Positions 31,561 to 40,899 of a stretch of 64,000 nt of DNA are shown here, in pieces. This DNA is from Aquitalea aquatica. Its GTDB lineage: Bacteria > Pseudomonadota > Gammaproteobacteria > Burkholderiales > Chromobacteriaceae. The translations under genes and the position numbers were made by a program. The notes beneath the pieces were generated by a model. It did not search any database. It was not told where the DNA came from and saw only the letters and a program-made list of their open reading frames with translations. The DNA lies in contig NZ_JACERN010000030.1 of assembly GCF_013911085.1 (NCBI RefSeq), positions 124,001 through 188,000 on the forward strand. The letters run 5' to 3'. Every line of letters begins with the position of its first letter. Within the stretch, counting starts at the first letter, position 1.

Positions 31561-33753
31561 CTAGTGCGGCATACCGGGGGGCATACTGCGCCCCGGCGGC
31601 CGGGCTGGTGGCTTGAGCATGGCACCCCGCACCTCGAAGCCGACGGCCTCCACCTTGCCCCCCTTGCCATCGCGCAGCTCCAGCCGGTGCCGCCCCGGCC
31701 AGGGGAACCAGCGCAGCACCGCGCCCTTGCCCAGCAATTTTCCATCCAGCCACCACTGTGCCGCCACCACGCCACGTGCACGCAGCAGCAGCCGTTGATT
31801 GGCCGGTGGAATATCCGGATCAATGGCAAAAATGCTGCCATCCAGCGGGGAGACGATGCCCGGGCTTTGCGTCGTGGCCTTGCTGTCTGCGCTCTCGATC
31901 AGACTGCGCTGGCTGCCGGCCAGGAACCACTCCTGGCGCTCGGCCTCCTCCCCGCCACGGTAACGCACCAGCTGGCGCACCACCCCGGCTGGCGCGGACG
32001 GCGGCAGCGACGGCCCGGCGGCACTTTGCGCCTTGTCCAGCACTGCCATCCAGATCGGCGCGGCACCATGCATGCCGGACACATCCCACATCGGTTCGCC
32101 ATTGCTATTGCCCACCCAGCTGGCCACGGTGAACTGGCGCGAGAAACCCACCGCCCAGTTATCGCGCATGTCCTTGCTGGTGCCGGTTTTCACCGCGCTC
32201 CAATAGCGGGTGGACAGCACGCTGTCCAGACCAAAGGTGCGCGCGCGGGCCGTGCGGTCGGCCAGGATGTCGGCAATGATGAAGCTGCTGGCGGCATCCA
32301 GCTGCCGCTGCCAGCGCGGCGGCGGATCGGCCATGGTCCAGCGCAATGCCGAGGCACGTCCCTGATTGGCCAGGGTGCGGTAGGCATTGGCCAGCTCCAG
32401 CAGGCGGATGTCGGCCGCCCCCAGCGCCAGGCTGTAGCCGTAATACTCGCCATCCTGTTGCAGGCTGCTCAGCCCCAGTTGCGTCAAACGGTCGCGCAGC
32501 GCCTGCGGCCCCACCATTTCGATCACCCGCACCGCTGGCACATTCAGCGAGGCCGCCAGCGCGGTACGGGCCGACACCAGTCCCTTGAAATCCTTGGCGT
32601 AATTCTGCGGCGCGTACAAGCCGCTGCCGGTCTGCAAATCCAGCGGGCTGTCATTGAGCAAGGAGGCGGCAGTCAGGTAATGGCGCTGCAAGGCCAGCTG
32701 GTACAGGAAGGGCTTGAGGGTGGAGCCGGCCTGGCGCAGCGCGGTTACCCCATCCACCTCGGCGGCACTGGAAAGTGCCGCACCGCTGGAACCCACCCAG
32801 GCCAGGATGTCGCCGCTGGTATTGTCCAGCACCACCAGTGCACCATCCTGCACATTGCGCTGCGCCAGTGCCGCCAATTGCCGGCGCAGCACACTGGTGG
32901 CATAGCGCTGCAGGGTCTGGTCCAGCGTGCTGCGCACCACCCCGCCCTGCGCCATGGGCTGGCGCTGCAACAGCTTGCGGGTGAAGTGCGGCGCGTCCTG
33001 CTCGGCCTGCGGATTGGCGGCGCGGCTGCGCGCCAGTGCCTGGCTGGTATGGATGGCCACCACATCGCAGCGTGCCGGCTGCCCCAGCTCGTGTAGTAGC
33101 TGGCAGGCGCGGGCCGACACCTTTTCCGCTGGCGCATTGGGCGCACGGATCAGCGCCACGGTAATGGCGGATTCTTCCTGGTTCAGCCCGGATGGCAGCT
33201 TGCCAAACAGGGTGGACGACAAGGCTGACAGGCCCACCAGCTCTCCACGGAAGGCCACCAGGTTCAGGTAGGCTTCCAGGATTTCCGCCTTGCTCCAGTG
33301 CTGTTCCAGCCAGGCGGCAGACCAGCTCTGACCGACCTTCTGCCACAGGCTGCGGCCATTGCGCCCGGCCTTGAGCTCCTGATCCAGCAAGCCGGCCAGC
33401 TGCATGGTGAGGGTGGAGGCGCCACGAGTGCGGGTGTTCCACAGATTGCCCCAGGCGGCGGCAGCCACCCCAGACCAGTCCACCCCGCTGTGCTGGTAGA
33501 AGCGCTTGTCTTCGGACAGCACCAGCGCCTGACGCAAGGCCGGCGAGGTATCGACCAGGCTGACCCAGTCCTGCCGCCGCCCCTGCTTGTCCACTCGCCA
33601 GCGTTGCAGCGGCTGGCCGTGGCGGTCTTGCACGATGACATCCGACGAGCGCCACGCTGCCTTCACTTGCGCAAAGCCGGGCAGCGCCAGGCAGGGGCCG
33701 CTCAACAGCAGCGCCGCCAGCAGCAGCGCGCCACGCATCCGCTTACTGGCCAT
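31561..33753 (-). CDS. pbpC: Penicillin-binding protein 1C
   Basis: About 730 residues. After a hydrophobic N-terminal segment (MRGALLLAALLLSGPCLALPG), the glycosyltransferase-51 domain contains SEDKRFYQHSGVDW and RGASTLTMQLAGLL. The transpeptidase domain has SxxK at Ser344-Lys347 (AGSTLKPF), SLNVPAVRV (SxN) and VKTGTSKDMRDNWAVG (KTGT). The C-terminal BiPBP_C domain ends the protein. It overlaps the 3' end of the alpha-2-macroglobulin gene by 11 nt. A Met at 33738 is an alternative start. The same pair (yfhM-pbpC) is known in E. coli and others. Confidence 0.95.
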   Translation of the reverse strand: MASKRMRGALLLAALLLSGPCLALPGFAQVKAAWRSSDVIVQDRHGQPLQRWRVDKQGRRQDWVSLVDTSPALRQALVLSEDKRFYQHSGVDWSGVAAAAWGNLWNTRTRGASTLTMQLAGLLDQELKAGRNGRSLWQKVGQSWSAAWLEQHWSKAEILEAYLNLVAFRGELVGLSALSSTLFGKLPSGLNQEESAITVALIRAPNAPAEKVSARACQLLHELGQPARCDVVAIHTSQALARSRAANPQAEQDAPHFTRKLLQRQPMAQGGVVRSTLDQTLQRYATSVLRRQLAALAQRNVQDGALVVLDNTSGDILAWVGSSGAALSSAAEVDGVTALRQAGSTLKPFLYQLALQRHYLTAASLLNDSPLDLQTGSGLYAPQNYAKDFKGLVSARTALAASLNVPAVRVIEMVGPQALRDRLTQLGLSSLQQDGEYYGYSLALGAADIRLLELANAYRTLANQGRASALRWTMADPPPRWQRQLDAASSFIIADILADRTARARTFGLDSVLSTRYWSAVKTGTSKDMRDNWAVGFSRQFTVASWVGNSNGEPMWDVSGMHGAAPIWMAVLDKAQSAAGPSLPPSAPAGVVRQLVRYRGGEEAERQEWFLAGSQRSLIESADSKATTQSPGIVSPLDGSIFAIDPDIPPANQRLLLRARGVVAAQWWLDGKLLGKGAVLRWFPWPGRHRLELRDGKGGKVEAVGFEVRGAMLKPPARPPGRSMPPGMPH

Positions 33754-36700
33754 CGACCACCCGGAACGCTGCATTGGGCAACATGCCGAACACCTCGGGC
33801 GCATACAGCGCCTCGACCCGGGTCGGCGGCAACTGGAACAGACCGGCATTGCCCAGCCGCATGCTGTATTCCACTTTCAGGCTGCCGCGCGGTACAAAGC
33901 CGTAATAAGCGCGATAACCGGCAAAGCGCCGCTCGACATAATCAGCACCGTCGCCCTGCCGTGCTGCATCGCCGGCGATTTGCGAATCCCGACCCAGCCC
34001 GCTGCCCTGGATGCTGGCCCCGGCCGGGATCGGATCATCCACCACCACCCAGCTCATGTCGCTCTGCGCGCTAATCTCCAGCGTCACCTTGACCACGTCC
34101 CCCACCTGATAACGGCCGGCAGTGTGCTGGCTGATGGGAGTGAGCGTCTTGCGTATGCTGTAGCCGGCGTAGCGCGGGGCCTTCAACACCACCGCCGCTT
34201 CGGCCTGCACCGTGGCCCAGGGTGCGCCGCTGCCCTGATGGCTCAGTTGCAGCGTGCCGCGTCCGCCAGCCGGCCACGGCAACAACACGGCAGCCTGATT
34301 GCCTGCCTGCGGCCAGCTCTGCTTCTGGCTGCTGCCTTCCAGGCTCAGCATGCTGCTGCCGCTGACCGGGGTGCTTTCAAACTGGCGCGAGAACTGCGCC
34401 ACTGCCAGGCTGCCCCACAGATTGGCCGTGGTGGTCTGCCAGTGGCCCTTGTTCTGCCGCGCCAGCAGGCCGGTAAGCAGGCGTGGCACATCGGCCTGCC
34501 ATTCCGGCCGACGGCTGGCCAGCAGCAACAGGCGTGCGGCATTGACATCGCCATTGCCCATCAGCCACCAGGCGTTGTCGGCGGCCTCGGTGGTAAAGCC
34601 CATGCGGCTGCCCTGATAAGTCAGCCGCGCCCGCAGCAGATTGGTCGCCTCCACCAGCCGGCTGGCGCGCTGGGGAATGGTGGCGGCGCGATCCAGCAGG
34701 CTCAGCCAGTCCAGCAGCATGGCCGTGCTCATTTTCTGCGGATTGAGCTCCAGTACTTCCAGCATGGCCGGACGGAAGCGGCCATAGCGTGCCAGCGCCT
34801 CCATGGCATTGAGCCGGCGCGCATCCAGATCCTGGCGTGAGGACAGCAGCTCGCGCTTGATGCGGCCTTCGACAAAGGCAGTCAGCCCGTCCAGCATGCG
34901 CTGGCTGCCGGCTTGCGGCAGGCTGACGCCGGCTTCGTGCGCCACGGCCAGCAGATGCGCGGTGAGGATATCGCTGCCACGGTCAGCAGCCCCCTCGCCC
35001 AGCGGGAAGTAGGCCGCCAGGCCGTTGCCATCCAGATACAGCGGCAGCTCCTGCCCAATCACCTGCCAGGCCGCCTTGTCGCCCAGCCCCAGCGCCACCG
35101 CGCTACGTTGTTCCAGGCAGTGGTAAGGATATTCGGTAAACCAGCGCCGCACCGCCGGCAAGCTGCTGCCCAGGCGGTCCTGCAGCTTGATGCGCAAGCC
35201 GCCGCGCCCCGGCAGGGCAGCGGGTGGCAAGGCCACAGGCAGCGACAGGGACGGAGCCAGCCGTTGCAGGCTGGCCTGTTCCACCGTCACCGGCACGGCT
35301 GGCTCTACCGGCTGGGGCACCGCTAGCCGGTCGCTGGCCTTGCCATTGCGTTCACTGGCCTGGAATTGCCACTTCAGCTGCGCCAGCTCAGCCGGCACCG
35401 TCACCGGCCAGCTCACCCAGCGCGACTCGCCCACCGGCAGGCTGACGGCTTGCGGCGGCAATGAGGGCAAGCCTTCAGCCGCAGCCTGCACCTGCAGCTG
35501 CAAGGGGTGGTCGCTACCGTTACGCACGGTGATGCCGGCCTGTAGCTGGTCGCCGTTGCGCACCAGCGGCGGAATGCCGGCGCTGATCTGCACATCCTGC
35601 ACCACATTGATGCCGGCCTCGCCGGTGCCGAACTGGTCGCGCCCGACATCGGCCACCGCCACCAGGCGGAAGCGGCTGAGGGCATCATTGGTATTGAAAC
35701 GCACGCGGGCGTGGCCATTGGCATCCAGCACCACGCGCGGCTGCCAGCTGAGCAGGGTGTCCAGCAGTTCGCGGGTAGGTGCCTTGCCACCACCGCCACC
35801 CGGTGGCAGGGCCTTGCGGCCAAAGTGACGCTTGCCCACCACCTGCTGCTGCGCGGTGGCGATTTCCACCCCGTAGCTGTGGCGCTGGTACATGGCCTGC
35901 ATCAGCTCCCAGCTGCGATTGGGCTGCAGCTCGAGCAGGGCTTCGTCCACTGCGGCAAAAGCCACTTCGGTGCCGGCCGGTGCCGGCTTGCCATTGGGCA
36001 GCCTGACCTTGATATCGGCCTCTACCGGCTGACGGATGCCATAGCTCTTGCGCAGCGGGCTGACTTCCACTGCCAGCCGCTTGGCGACATCACCGACCCG
36101 GATTTCGGCAATGCCATATTTGAAGGCCGGCCGGGCCAGATCCACCAGCGCCGTAGCCGGGGTGTAATCCCTCCCTTCATGCCAGTAGGCATCCCACCAC
36201 TCGCCTGGGGTTTTCCAGCCCCAGGTAAAGAAGGAATACCACGGCACCTCGCGCACCCGGCCACGGATGGCCAGCACCGACACATACACATTGGGCGTCC
36301 AGTCCGGCTCGACCTTCAGTTCGATCACCGGCTGCTTGCCTTCCAGTTCCAGCACGCGGGTTTCCATGATGCCGTCGCGCTCGATGCCCACCCAGGCCGT
36401 GGCCTTACGGAAAGGCATGCGCACCTGGAAGCGGGCGATGTCGCCGGGGGCGTAGTCGGTTTTCTCCGGCAGCACATCGATACGGTCGTTGTTGTCGACA
36501 TCGAACCACAGCTCGTCATGCTCGCTCACCCACACTTGCTGGGCGGCCTGCGCCAGATTGCCCTTGTCGTCCTGCGCCTGGGCCACCAGCTCCATTTCAC
36601 CGGCATCTTTCAGGCTGATGTCGCACAACAGCAAGCCACGGGCATCGCTGCTGCCGCTGCATACCTGACCCTTGTCCACCACTTCTTCATTGTGTTCCCA

Positions 36701-39433
36701 GGCGTAGAAGCCACCCACCAGCCGCTTGCGGCTGGACAGGTAGCGATGCTCGCGCAGGCTGACCTGCACCTTGCGGCCAGCCACCGGCTTGCCGGTGGTA
36801 TCCAGTACCACCACCTTGAGCGGGACTTCGCGCCCGCTGTTCATCCAGCTTTCCACGCTGATGCCCAGTTGCAGGGCGGATGGCCACAAGGCCAGGCGGC
36901 GGCTGATGGTCTGCACCTCGCCATTCGGGTCGCGATAGGCGGCTTCGGCCTGCAGATCGTAGCGGCGGTCCAGCTTGGGCAGGCCGTTGACCATGGCTTT
37001 GCCATTGCCGTTGCCATCCAGCACCACTGCGGCCTTGTCCAGCACCACCTTGCCATCCAGCGAACTGTCGCGCTGTTCGCGGCTGCGTTGCGGCGCGGAA
37101 AAATTGTAGTCGTCGTAGCCCTTCCAGTAGCCAGAGCTCTCCGTCAGCATGGCGCTGACTTCCACCGGCCAGCCTTTGGCCGGGCCGCCGTTGCCCCAGC
37201 TCAGCGATACGTTGAGCGGCAGGCTGCTGGCGGCAATGCCGGCATCACGCGCACTGCTGATACGGCCACGCATCACCGGCAAGCGGAACTCTTCCACCCG
37301 GAAACTACCGCTGTGCAGCGAGTAGCCATCCAGCTCGGGACTGGACGCCTGGCCCGTGTCCCCGCTGCTGCGGCTGCCTTTGCGCTCCAGATAAAGGGTG
37401 TATTCACCCAGCTTGGCCTCGCGCGGCAGGGTAAAGCTGCTTTCGGCATAGCGCCCCTGCCGCCAGCTCAGCGGCAGCACGAATTCGTCGCTGCTGCCAT
37501 CGTGCACAATGCGCAACTGCTGCGGCAGCTGTCCGGCTTTCAGCAGCGACAGGCCACGGCTGTTTTGCACTCGCAACAAGTGCTTCATCGACACGGTTTC
37601 GCCGGCACGCAACAGGCTGCGGTCCAGAATGCTGTGTGCCAGCAGGGCCGGGGCAGCGTCGCTGCGCGTGGGAAAGGGAAAACGCCAGGACTCGATACCC
37701 TGGTTCCAGCTGGAGCGGACAAAGGACACATCTTCATTGCCCTGGGCATCGCGCGCATGGGCGGTGACGAACAAGCCGGAGGACTGCTCGTCGCCGTGTT
37801 CGCAGCTGCCCTCGTCCAGCCGGCCGCCAACAAAGGCCACGCCCTTGCTGTCGGTGCGGCCCTGCCACAGGGTGCTGCCCTTGCAGTCATAGATGGCGAT
37901 GCGCGCATCCGGCACCGGCCGCCCCTTGTCGAGGGTAGTCACCCACACCGCAGCATTTTCCGGCGAACGCTTCAGATGCACCGCCATATTGCTGACCAGG
38001 GCCGCCGTGCGCACATACATCGGTTTGTCTGCCGCCAGCAGCGCTTTGCCCAGCAGGCGCGAGGACACCTCCACCACGTACAGGCCCGGCTTGGGTAGCG
38101 GAATGCCCACCACCTCGAACGGCCATTTGCCATTGGCATCCGGCTGGGTGGGCAGCTTCAGTGGCTGCGCGGCGCGCTCGTGGCTCAGCAGCGACAGCCG
38201 CCGGCTTTCCACGTCCTTGCCCGCCTTGTTGGGAATGCGCGACTCATGATAGCGCTCCACCTTGTTCAGCCATTGCAGCATCTGCCGGTCGTCGGACAAG
38301 CGTAGCGCCTGGCCACCCAGTTGCACCGTCTTGATGTTGAGTCCTGCCTCTACCCCGCGCAGGGTAATGGGCAGGGCGGCATCCGGGCCGGATTCGATAA
38401 TGCCGAAGGGAGCCGCGGCAAACTTGGCCAGTGGCGGATAGTCGGCCAGCTTCACCGCCAGCGGAAAGCGGGCGGCATTGGCCAGCGGGCGGTCAACCTC
38501 GTCACGCAGCTTGTCCGGCAACACCAGGCTGAAGTTTTCCAGTGGCGGAAACGGTGGATCAAAGCTCACGCTGTCCACCGGTTCGCCGTGGCTGTTTTTC
38601 ACCGCGACCGGCTTGCGCTCACCCTCACTGCCGCGCAAGCGAATGGCCATGGCCAGTTTTTCCGGTACCGGCGACGTGAAGTTGAGAGTAATCGGGGCAA
38701 AGGGAATGCAGGCACCGCGCGCATTTTCGCGCTGGCAGCTAAGGGCGGCAGTAAAGGGCGGCCGCACCTGGAAATTCAGCTTGTCCGCCATGGCATTGCC
38801 GCGCGGATGCAGCAAGGTGAGCTTGCTATCCGCCGGCAGGCGCTGGCTGCAGCGCACAGTGGCCACGCTGGCGGCCTCGCCCTCCAGCCGCAGGTGCTTG
38901 AGCAGGATGCCGCGCTCGGCTGCACTGACCGGCTGTGCCGGCAAGCGCTCCGGCGAGGCCGAAGACAGGCAGAACAAGGGGCCGGCCTCGGCTGCCCGTG
39001 CATTGAACTGCACCGCAAAGACCTGATCTTCCTCGATATGGCCGGGATCCGGCCAGCTATTGCTGATGACCGGCAGCCCGGTAAAGAAACGGAACTGGCG
39101 CACACCGCCAGGCATGCCACCCTGCATGTCTTTCAGGCCGGGTTTGAGATTGAAACGGCAATCGGTATTGGCCGGCGGCATGGCACTGATGTCCAGCACC
39201 CAGGTCTTGTCATCCACCCAGTGCCCCTGCCCCTTGAGCGAGCACGACCAGCTGAATGGCGCGGCGGCTGCGCTATTGCCCAGCGCCACCATGCTGTCGC
39301 TGAAACTGGCGCGAACCTGGCTGAGTGTCTTGATCTCACCTTGCGGGCTGAAGGTGACAATGCTGGAAGCGCTGGCCAGGGTAGCGCTCACCAGCACAGC
39401 GGCAAGGACAAGGGGGCGTAGCAAGGTTGCCAT
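33743..39433 (-). CDS. Bacterial alpha-2-macroglobulin (YfhM type, thioester-containing)
   Basis: 1896 residues, longer than the E. coli protein (about 1650). It is thought to trap foreign proteases in the periplasm while PbpC repairs peptidoglycan. N-terminus: MATLLRPLVLAAVLVSATLASA, a cleavable signal without a lipobox cysteine, unlike the E. coli lipoprotein. The thioester motif CLEQ is intact at 1439-1442 (YPYHCLEQRSAVALG). The bait-type region and MG domains precede; RFRLVAVADVGRDQFGTGE marks the A2M domain. pbpC follows with an 11-nt overlap. Confidence 0.95.
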   Translation of the reverse strand: MATLLRPLVLAAVLVSATLASASSIVTFSPQGEIKTLSQVRASFSDSMVALGNSAAAAPFSWSCSLKGQGHWVDDKTWVLDISAMPPANTDCRFNLKPGLKDMQGGMPGGVRQFRFFTGLPVISNSWPDPGHIEEDQVFAVQFNARAAEAGPLFCLSSASPERLPAQPVSAAERGILLKHLRLEGEAASVATVRCSQRLPADSKLTLLHPRGNAMADKLNFQVRPPFTAALSCQRENARGACIPFAPITLNFTSPVPEKLAMAIRLRGSEGERKPVAVKNSHGEPVDSVSFDPPFPPLENFSLVLPDKLRDEVDRPLANAARFPLAVKLADYPPLAKFAAAPFGIIESGPDAALPITLRGVEAGLNIKTVQLGGQALRLSDDRQMLQWLNKVERYHESRIPNKAGKDVESRRLSLLSHERAAQPLKLPTQPDANGKWPFEVVGIPLPKPGLYVVEVSSRLLGKALLAADKPMYVRTAALVSNMAVHLKRSPENAAVWVTTLDKGRPVPDARIAIYDCKGSTLWQGRTDSKGVAFVGGRLDEGSCEHGDEQSSGLFVTAHARDAQGNEDVSFVRSSWNQGIESWRFPFPTRSDAAPALLAHSILDRSLLRAGETVSMKHLLRVQNSRGLSLLKAGQLPQQLRIVHDGSSDEFVLPLSWRQGRYAESSFTLPREAKLGEYTLYLERKGSRSSGDTGQASSPELDGYSLHSGSFRVEEFRLPVMRGRISSARDAGIAASSLPLNVSLSWGNGGPAKGWPVEVSAMLTESSGYWKGYDDYNFSAPQRSREQRDSSLDGKVVLDKAAVVLDGNGNGKAMVNGLPKLDRRYDLQAEAAYRDPNGEVQTISRRLALWPSALQLGISVESWMNSGREVPLKVVVLDTTGKPVAGRKVQVSLREHRYLSSRKRLVGGFYAWEHNEEVVDKGQVCSGSSDARGLLLCDISLKDAGEMELVAQAQDDKGNLAQAAQQVWVSEHDELWFDVDNNDRIDVLPEKTDYAPGDIARFQVRMPFRKATAWVGIERDGIMETRVLELEGKQPVIELKVEPDWTPNVYVSVLAIRGRVREVPWYSFFTWGWKTPGEWWDAYWHEGRDYTPATALVDLARPAFKYGIAEIRVGDVAKRLAVEVSPLRKSYGIRQPVEADIKVRLPNGKPAPAGTEVAFAAVDEALLELQPNRSWELMQAMYQRHSYGVEIATAQQQVVGKRHFGRKALPPGGGGGKAPTRELLDTLLSWQPRVVLDANGHARVRFNTNDALSRFRLVAVADVGRDQFGTGEAGINVVQDVQISAGIPPLVRNGDQLQAGITVRNGSDHPLQLQVQAAAEGLPSLPPQAVSLPVGESRWVSWPVTVPAELAQLKWQFQASERNGKASDRLAVPQPVEPAVPVTVEQASLQRLAPSLSLPVALPPAALPGRGGLRIKLQDRLGSSLPAVRRWFTEYPYHCLEQRSAVALGLGDKAAWQVIGQELPLYLDGNGLAAYFPLGEGAADRGSDILTAHLLAVAHEAGVSLPQAGSQRMLDGLTAFVEGRIKRELLSSRQDLDARRLNAMEALARYGRFRPAMLEVLELNPQKMSTAMLLDWLSLLDRAATIPQRASRLVEATNLLRARLTYQGSRMGFTTEAADNAWWLMGNGDVNAARLLLLASRRPEWQADVPRLLTGLLARQNKGHWQTTTANLWGSLAVAQFSRQFESTPVSGSSMLSLEGSSQKQSWPQAGNQAAVLLPWPAGGRGTLQLSHQGSGAPWATVQAEAAVVLKAPRYAGYSIRKTLTPISQHTAGRYQVGDVVKVTLEISAQSDMSWVVVDDPIPAGASIQGSGLGRDSQIAGDAARQGDGADYVERRFAGYRAYYGFVPRGSLKVEYSMRLGNAGLFQLPPTRVEALYAPEVFGMLPNAAFRVVDGQ

Positions 39434-39522
39434 GGCAAAATCCGGTGAAATTTGCCAACATCATACAACGCTGCGCCACGCGCACCCACTTATCGCGGCA
39501 AGAATCCTCCCTGCCCTGGCGC

Positions 39523-40776
39523 TCAGGATGCTGCGCCGCGTTCCATGCACTTCTGGTAACGGCCATCCACCCGGCGGGCAAACCACTCGGTGGTGAGCTG
39601 GTGGGTAAACTTGGGGCTGATCAGCACGATCTGCGGAATGATCTGGCGCACTGCCGATTTGCCGGACTGCTCGGCCAGCGCAAACACCCGCTTGTAGACT
39701 TCGGTCTGGCTGAAACCGGACAGCTTTTCCTGGCGCAAATCACGCGCCATCTCGTCCGGGCTCATGCGCAAGCGCCCGGCCAGGCTGTTAAGCGCGCGCT
39801 GGGTATCGCTGGTGGCACCGGACAGCACGCGGTTCATCTTGTCGCTATACAGCATGATGTCGCCATCCAGCGCCAGCTTCTGCCCGGACAGATGCTGCAC
39901 CGCCTGCTGGAAAGCGGCATTGCGGCTGGCATAGCGCCCGGCGTTGTAGTCGGCAAAGCGGTAGACCATGTCCGGATAGCTGATGGGATATTGCAACAGG
40001 ATGGCAGAGCCGAAATACACGCTGCCGCGCAGGCTGAACACTTCGTCGCGCAGGCTGCTGTAGCTGTAGGGATAGGGCCAAGCGCGGATCTGGGTTTCGG
40101 CAAAGGCCACGCTCACCTGCATCGGCCCGCCATCGCGGATGGGGTTCTTGTGTTCGAAGATGGTCTGGCCGAACGGCAGTTCGCGGATCATGTCCTCAAA
40201 CAGCGCATTCATCTGCTTCTTGGTGCGCAGCGCATTCACCCTTTCCTTGTAGCTTTGGCCATTGGGCGATTTCTTCAGCATGGCGGCATCCACCACCAGC
40301 GAGGGGATGAAATACTTCTGCCGCCGCTCTTCGATCTGCCCCCAGACAATCTTGGACAGATTCGGCACCACCGGATCGGGATTGAAGCCGGACTCCTGCT
40401 CTGCCACCGCCAGCACCGCGCAGAAATATTGCGGCGCGTAGGGAATCTTCAGATGAGTAAAGGCACTCATGATGTCGCCATGCCATTCGCGGCGAGCCGG
40501 AATGCCACGCGGTAGCAACTTGTCCAGCAAGGCTGCACCGGCTTGTTCGTTGTTGTAGGCCGGCTGCAACGGTGCCGGCACCGGCTTGCTCGCAGGCGCA
40601 CTCGCTGGTGGAGCCGGCTGAACCGGTGTTGGCAGCGGAGCAGGCAACAGGGTTTGCGGATCGGGCATCGGCGCCGGACGCACGGCCGGTGACACCACCG
40701 GCGCAGGAAGAGGAGCCACGCTGCTGGCGCAGCCGGCGAGGGCCAGCAACAAGCCGGCAGACAGATAACGGTACAT
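39523..40776 (-). CDS. DUF1615-family lipoprotein
   Basis: 417 residues. Signal peptide with lipobox LAGC (MYRYLSAGLLLALAGCASS), then a proline/alanine-rich linker of about 70 residues (PAPVVSPAVRPAPMPDPQ...). The conserved part contains YFCAVLAVAEQESGFNPDPVVPNL, which looks like a lysozyme-type glutamate region (EQESGF), and FADYNAGRYASRNAAFQQAV, reminiscent of lytic transglycosylases. This supports a peptidoglycan-related role (inference) and fits the neighbouring pbpC. Start at 40776; upstream in-frame sequence is not a signal peptide. Confidence 0.85.
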   Translation of the reverse strand: MYRYLSAGLLLALAGCASSVAPLPAPVVSPAVRPAPMPDPQTLLPAPLPTPVQPAPPASAPASKPVPAPLQPAYNNEQAGAALLDKLLPRGIPARREWHGDIMSAFTHLKIPYAPQYFCAVLAVAEQESGFNPDPVVPNLSKIVWGQIEERRQKYFIPSLVVDAAMLKKSPNGQSYKERVNALRTKKQMNALFEDMIRELPFGQTIFEHKNPIRDGGPMQVSVAFAETQIRAWPYPYSYSSLRDEVFSLRGSVYFGSAILLQYPISYPDMVYRFADYNAGRYASRNAAFQQAVQHLSGQKLALDGDIMLYSDKMNRVLSGATSDTQRALNSLAGRLRMSPDEMARDLRQEKLSGFSQTEVYKRVFALAEQSGKSAVRQIIPQIVLISPKFTHQLTTEWFARRVDGRYQKCMERGAAS

Positions 40777-40899
40777 GTGGATCAACCTCGAAAGCCACCG
40801 CGCACTCACGGCGGGCAGGCAAGAATGCGGCAGGCCGGGATAGTAAACAATGGCGGCAGCGTTGCCCAGCCACTTGTCCGTCACCCAGCCTGTCCGCGC

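Noticed and set aside
33298-40515. Long plus-strand open frames opposite pbpC, the macroglobulin and DUF1615 genes
   Set aside because: They are high-GC antisense shadows with no ribosome sites or recognisable domains, while the minus strand carries complete known families.
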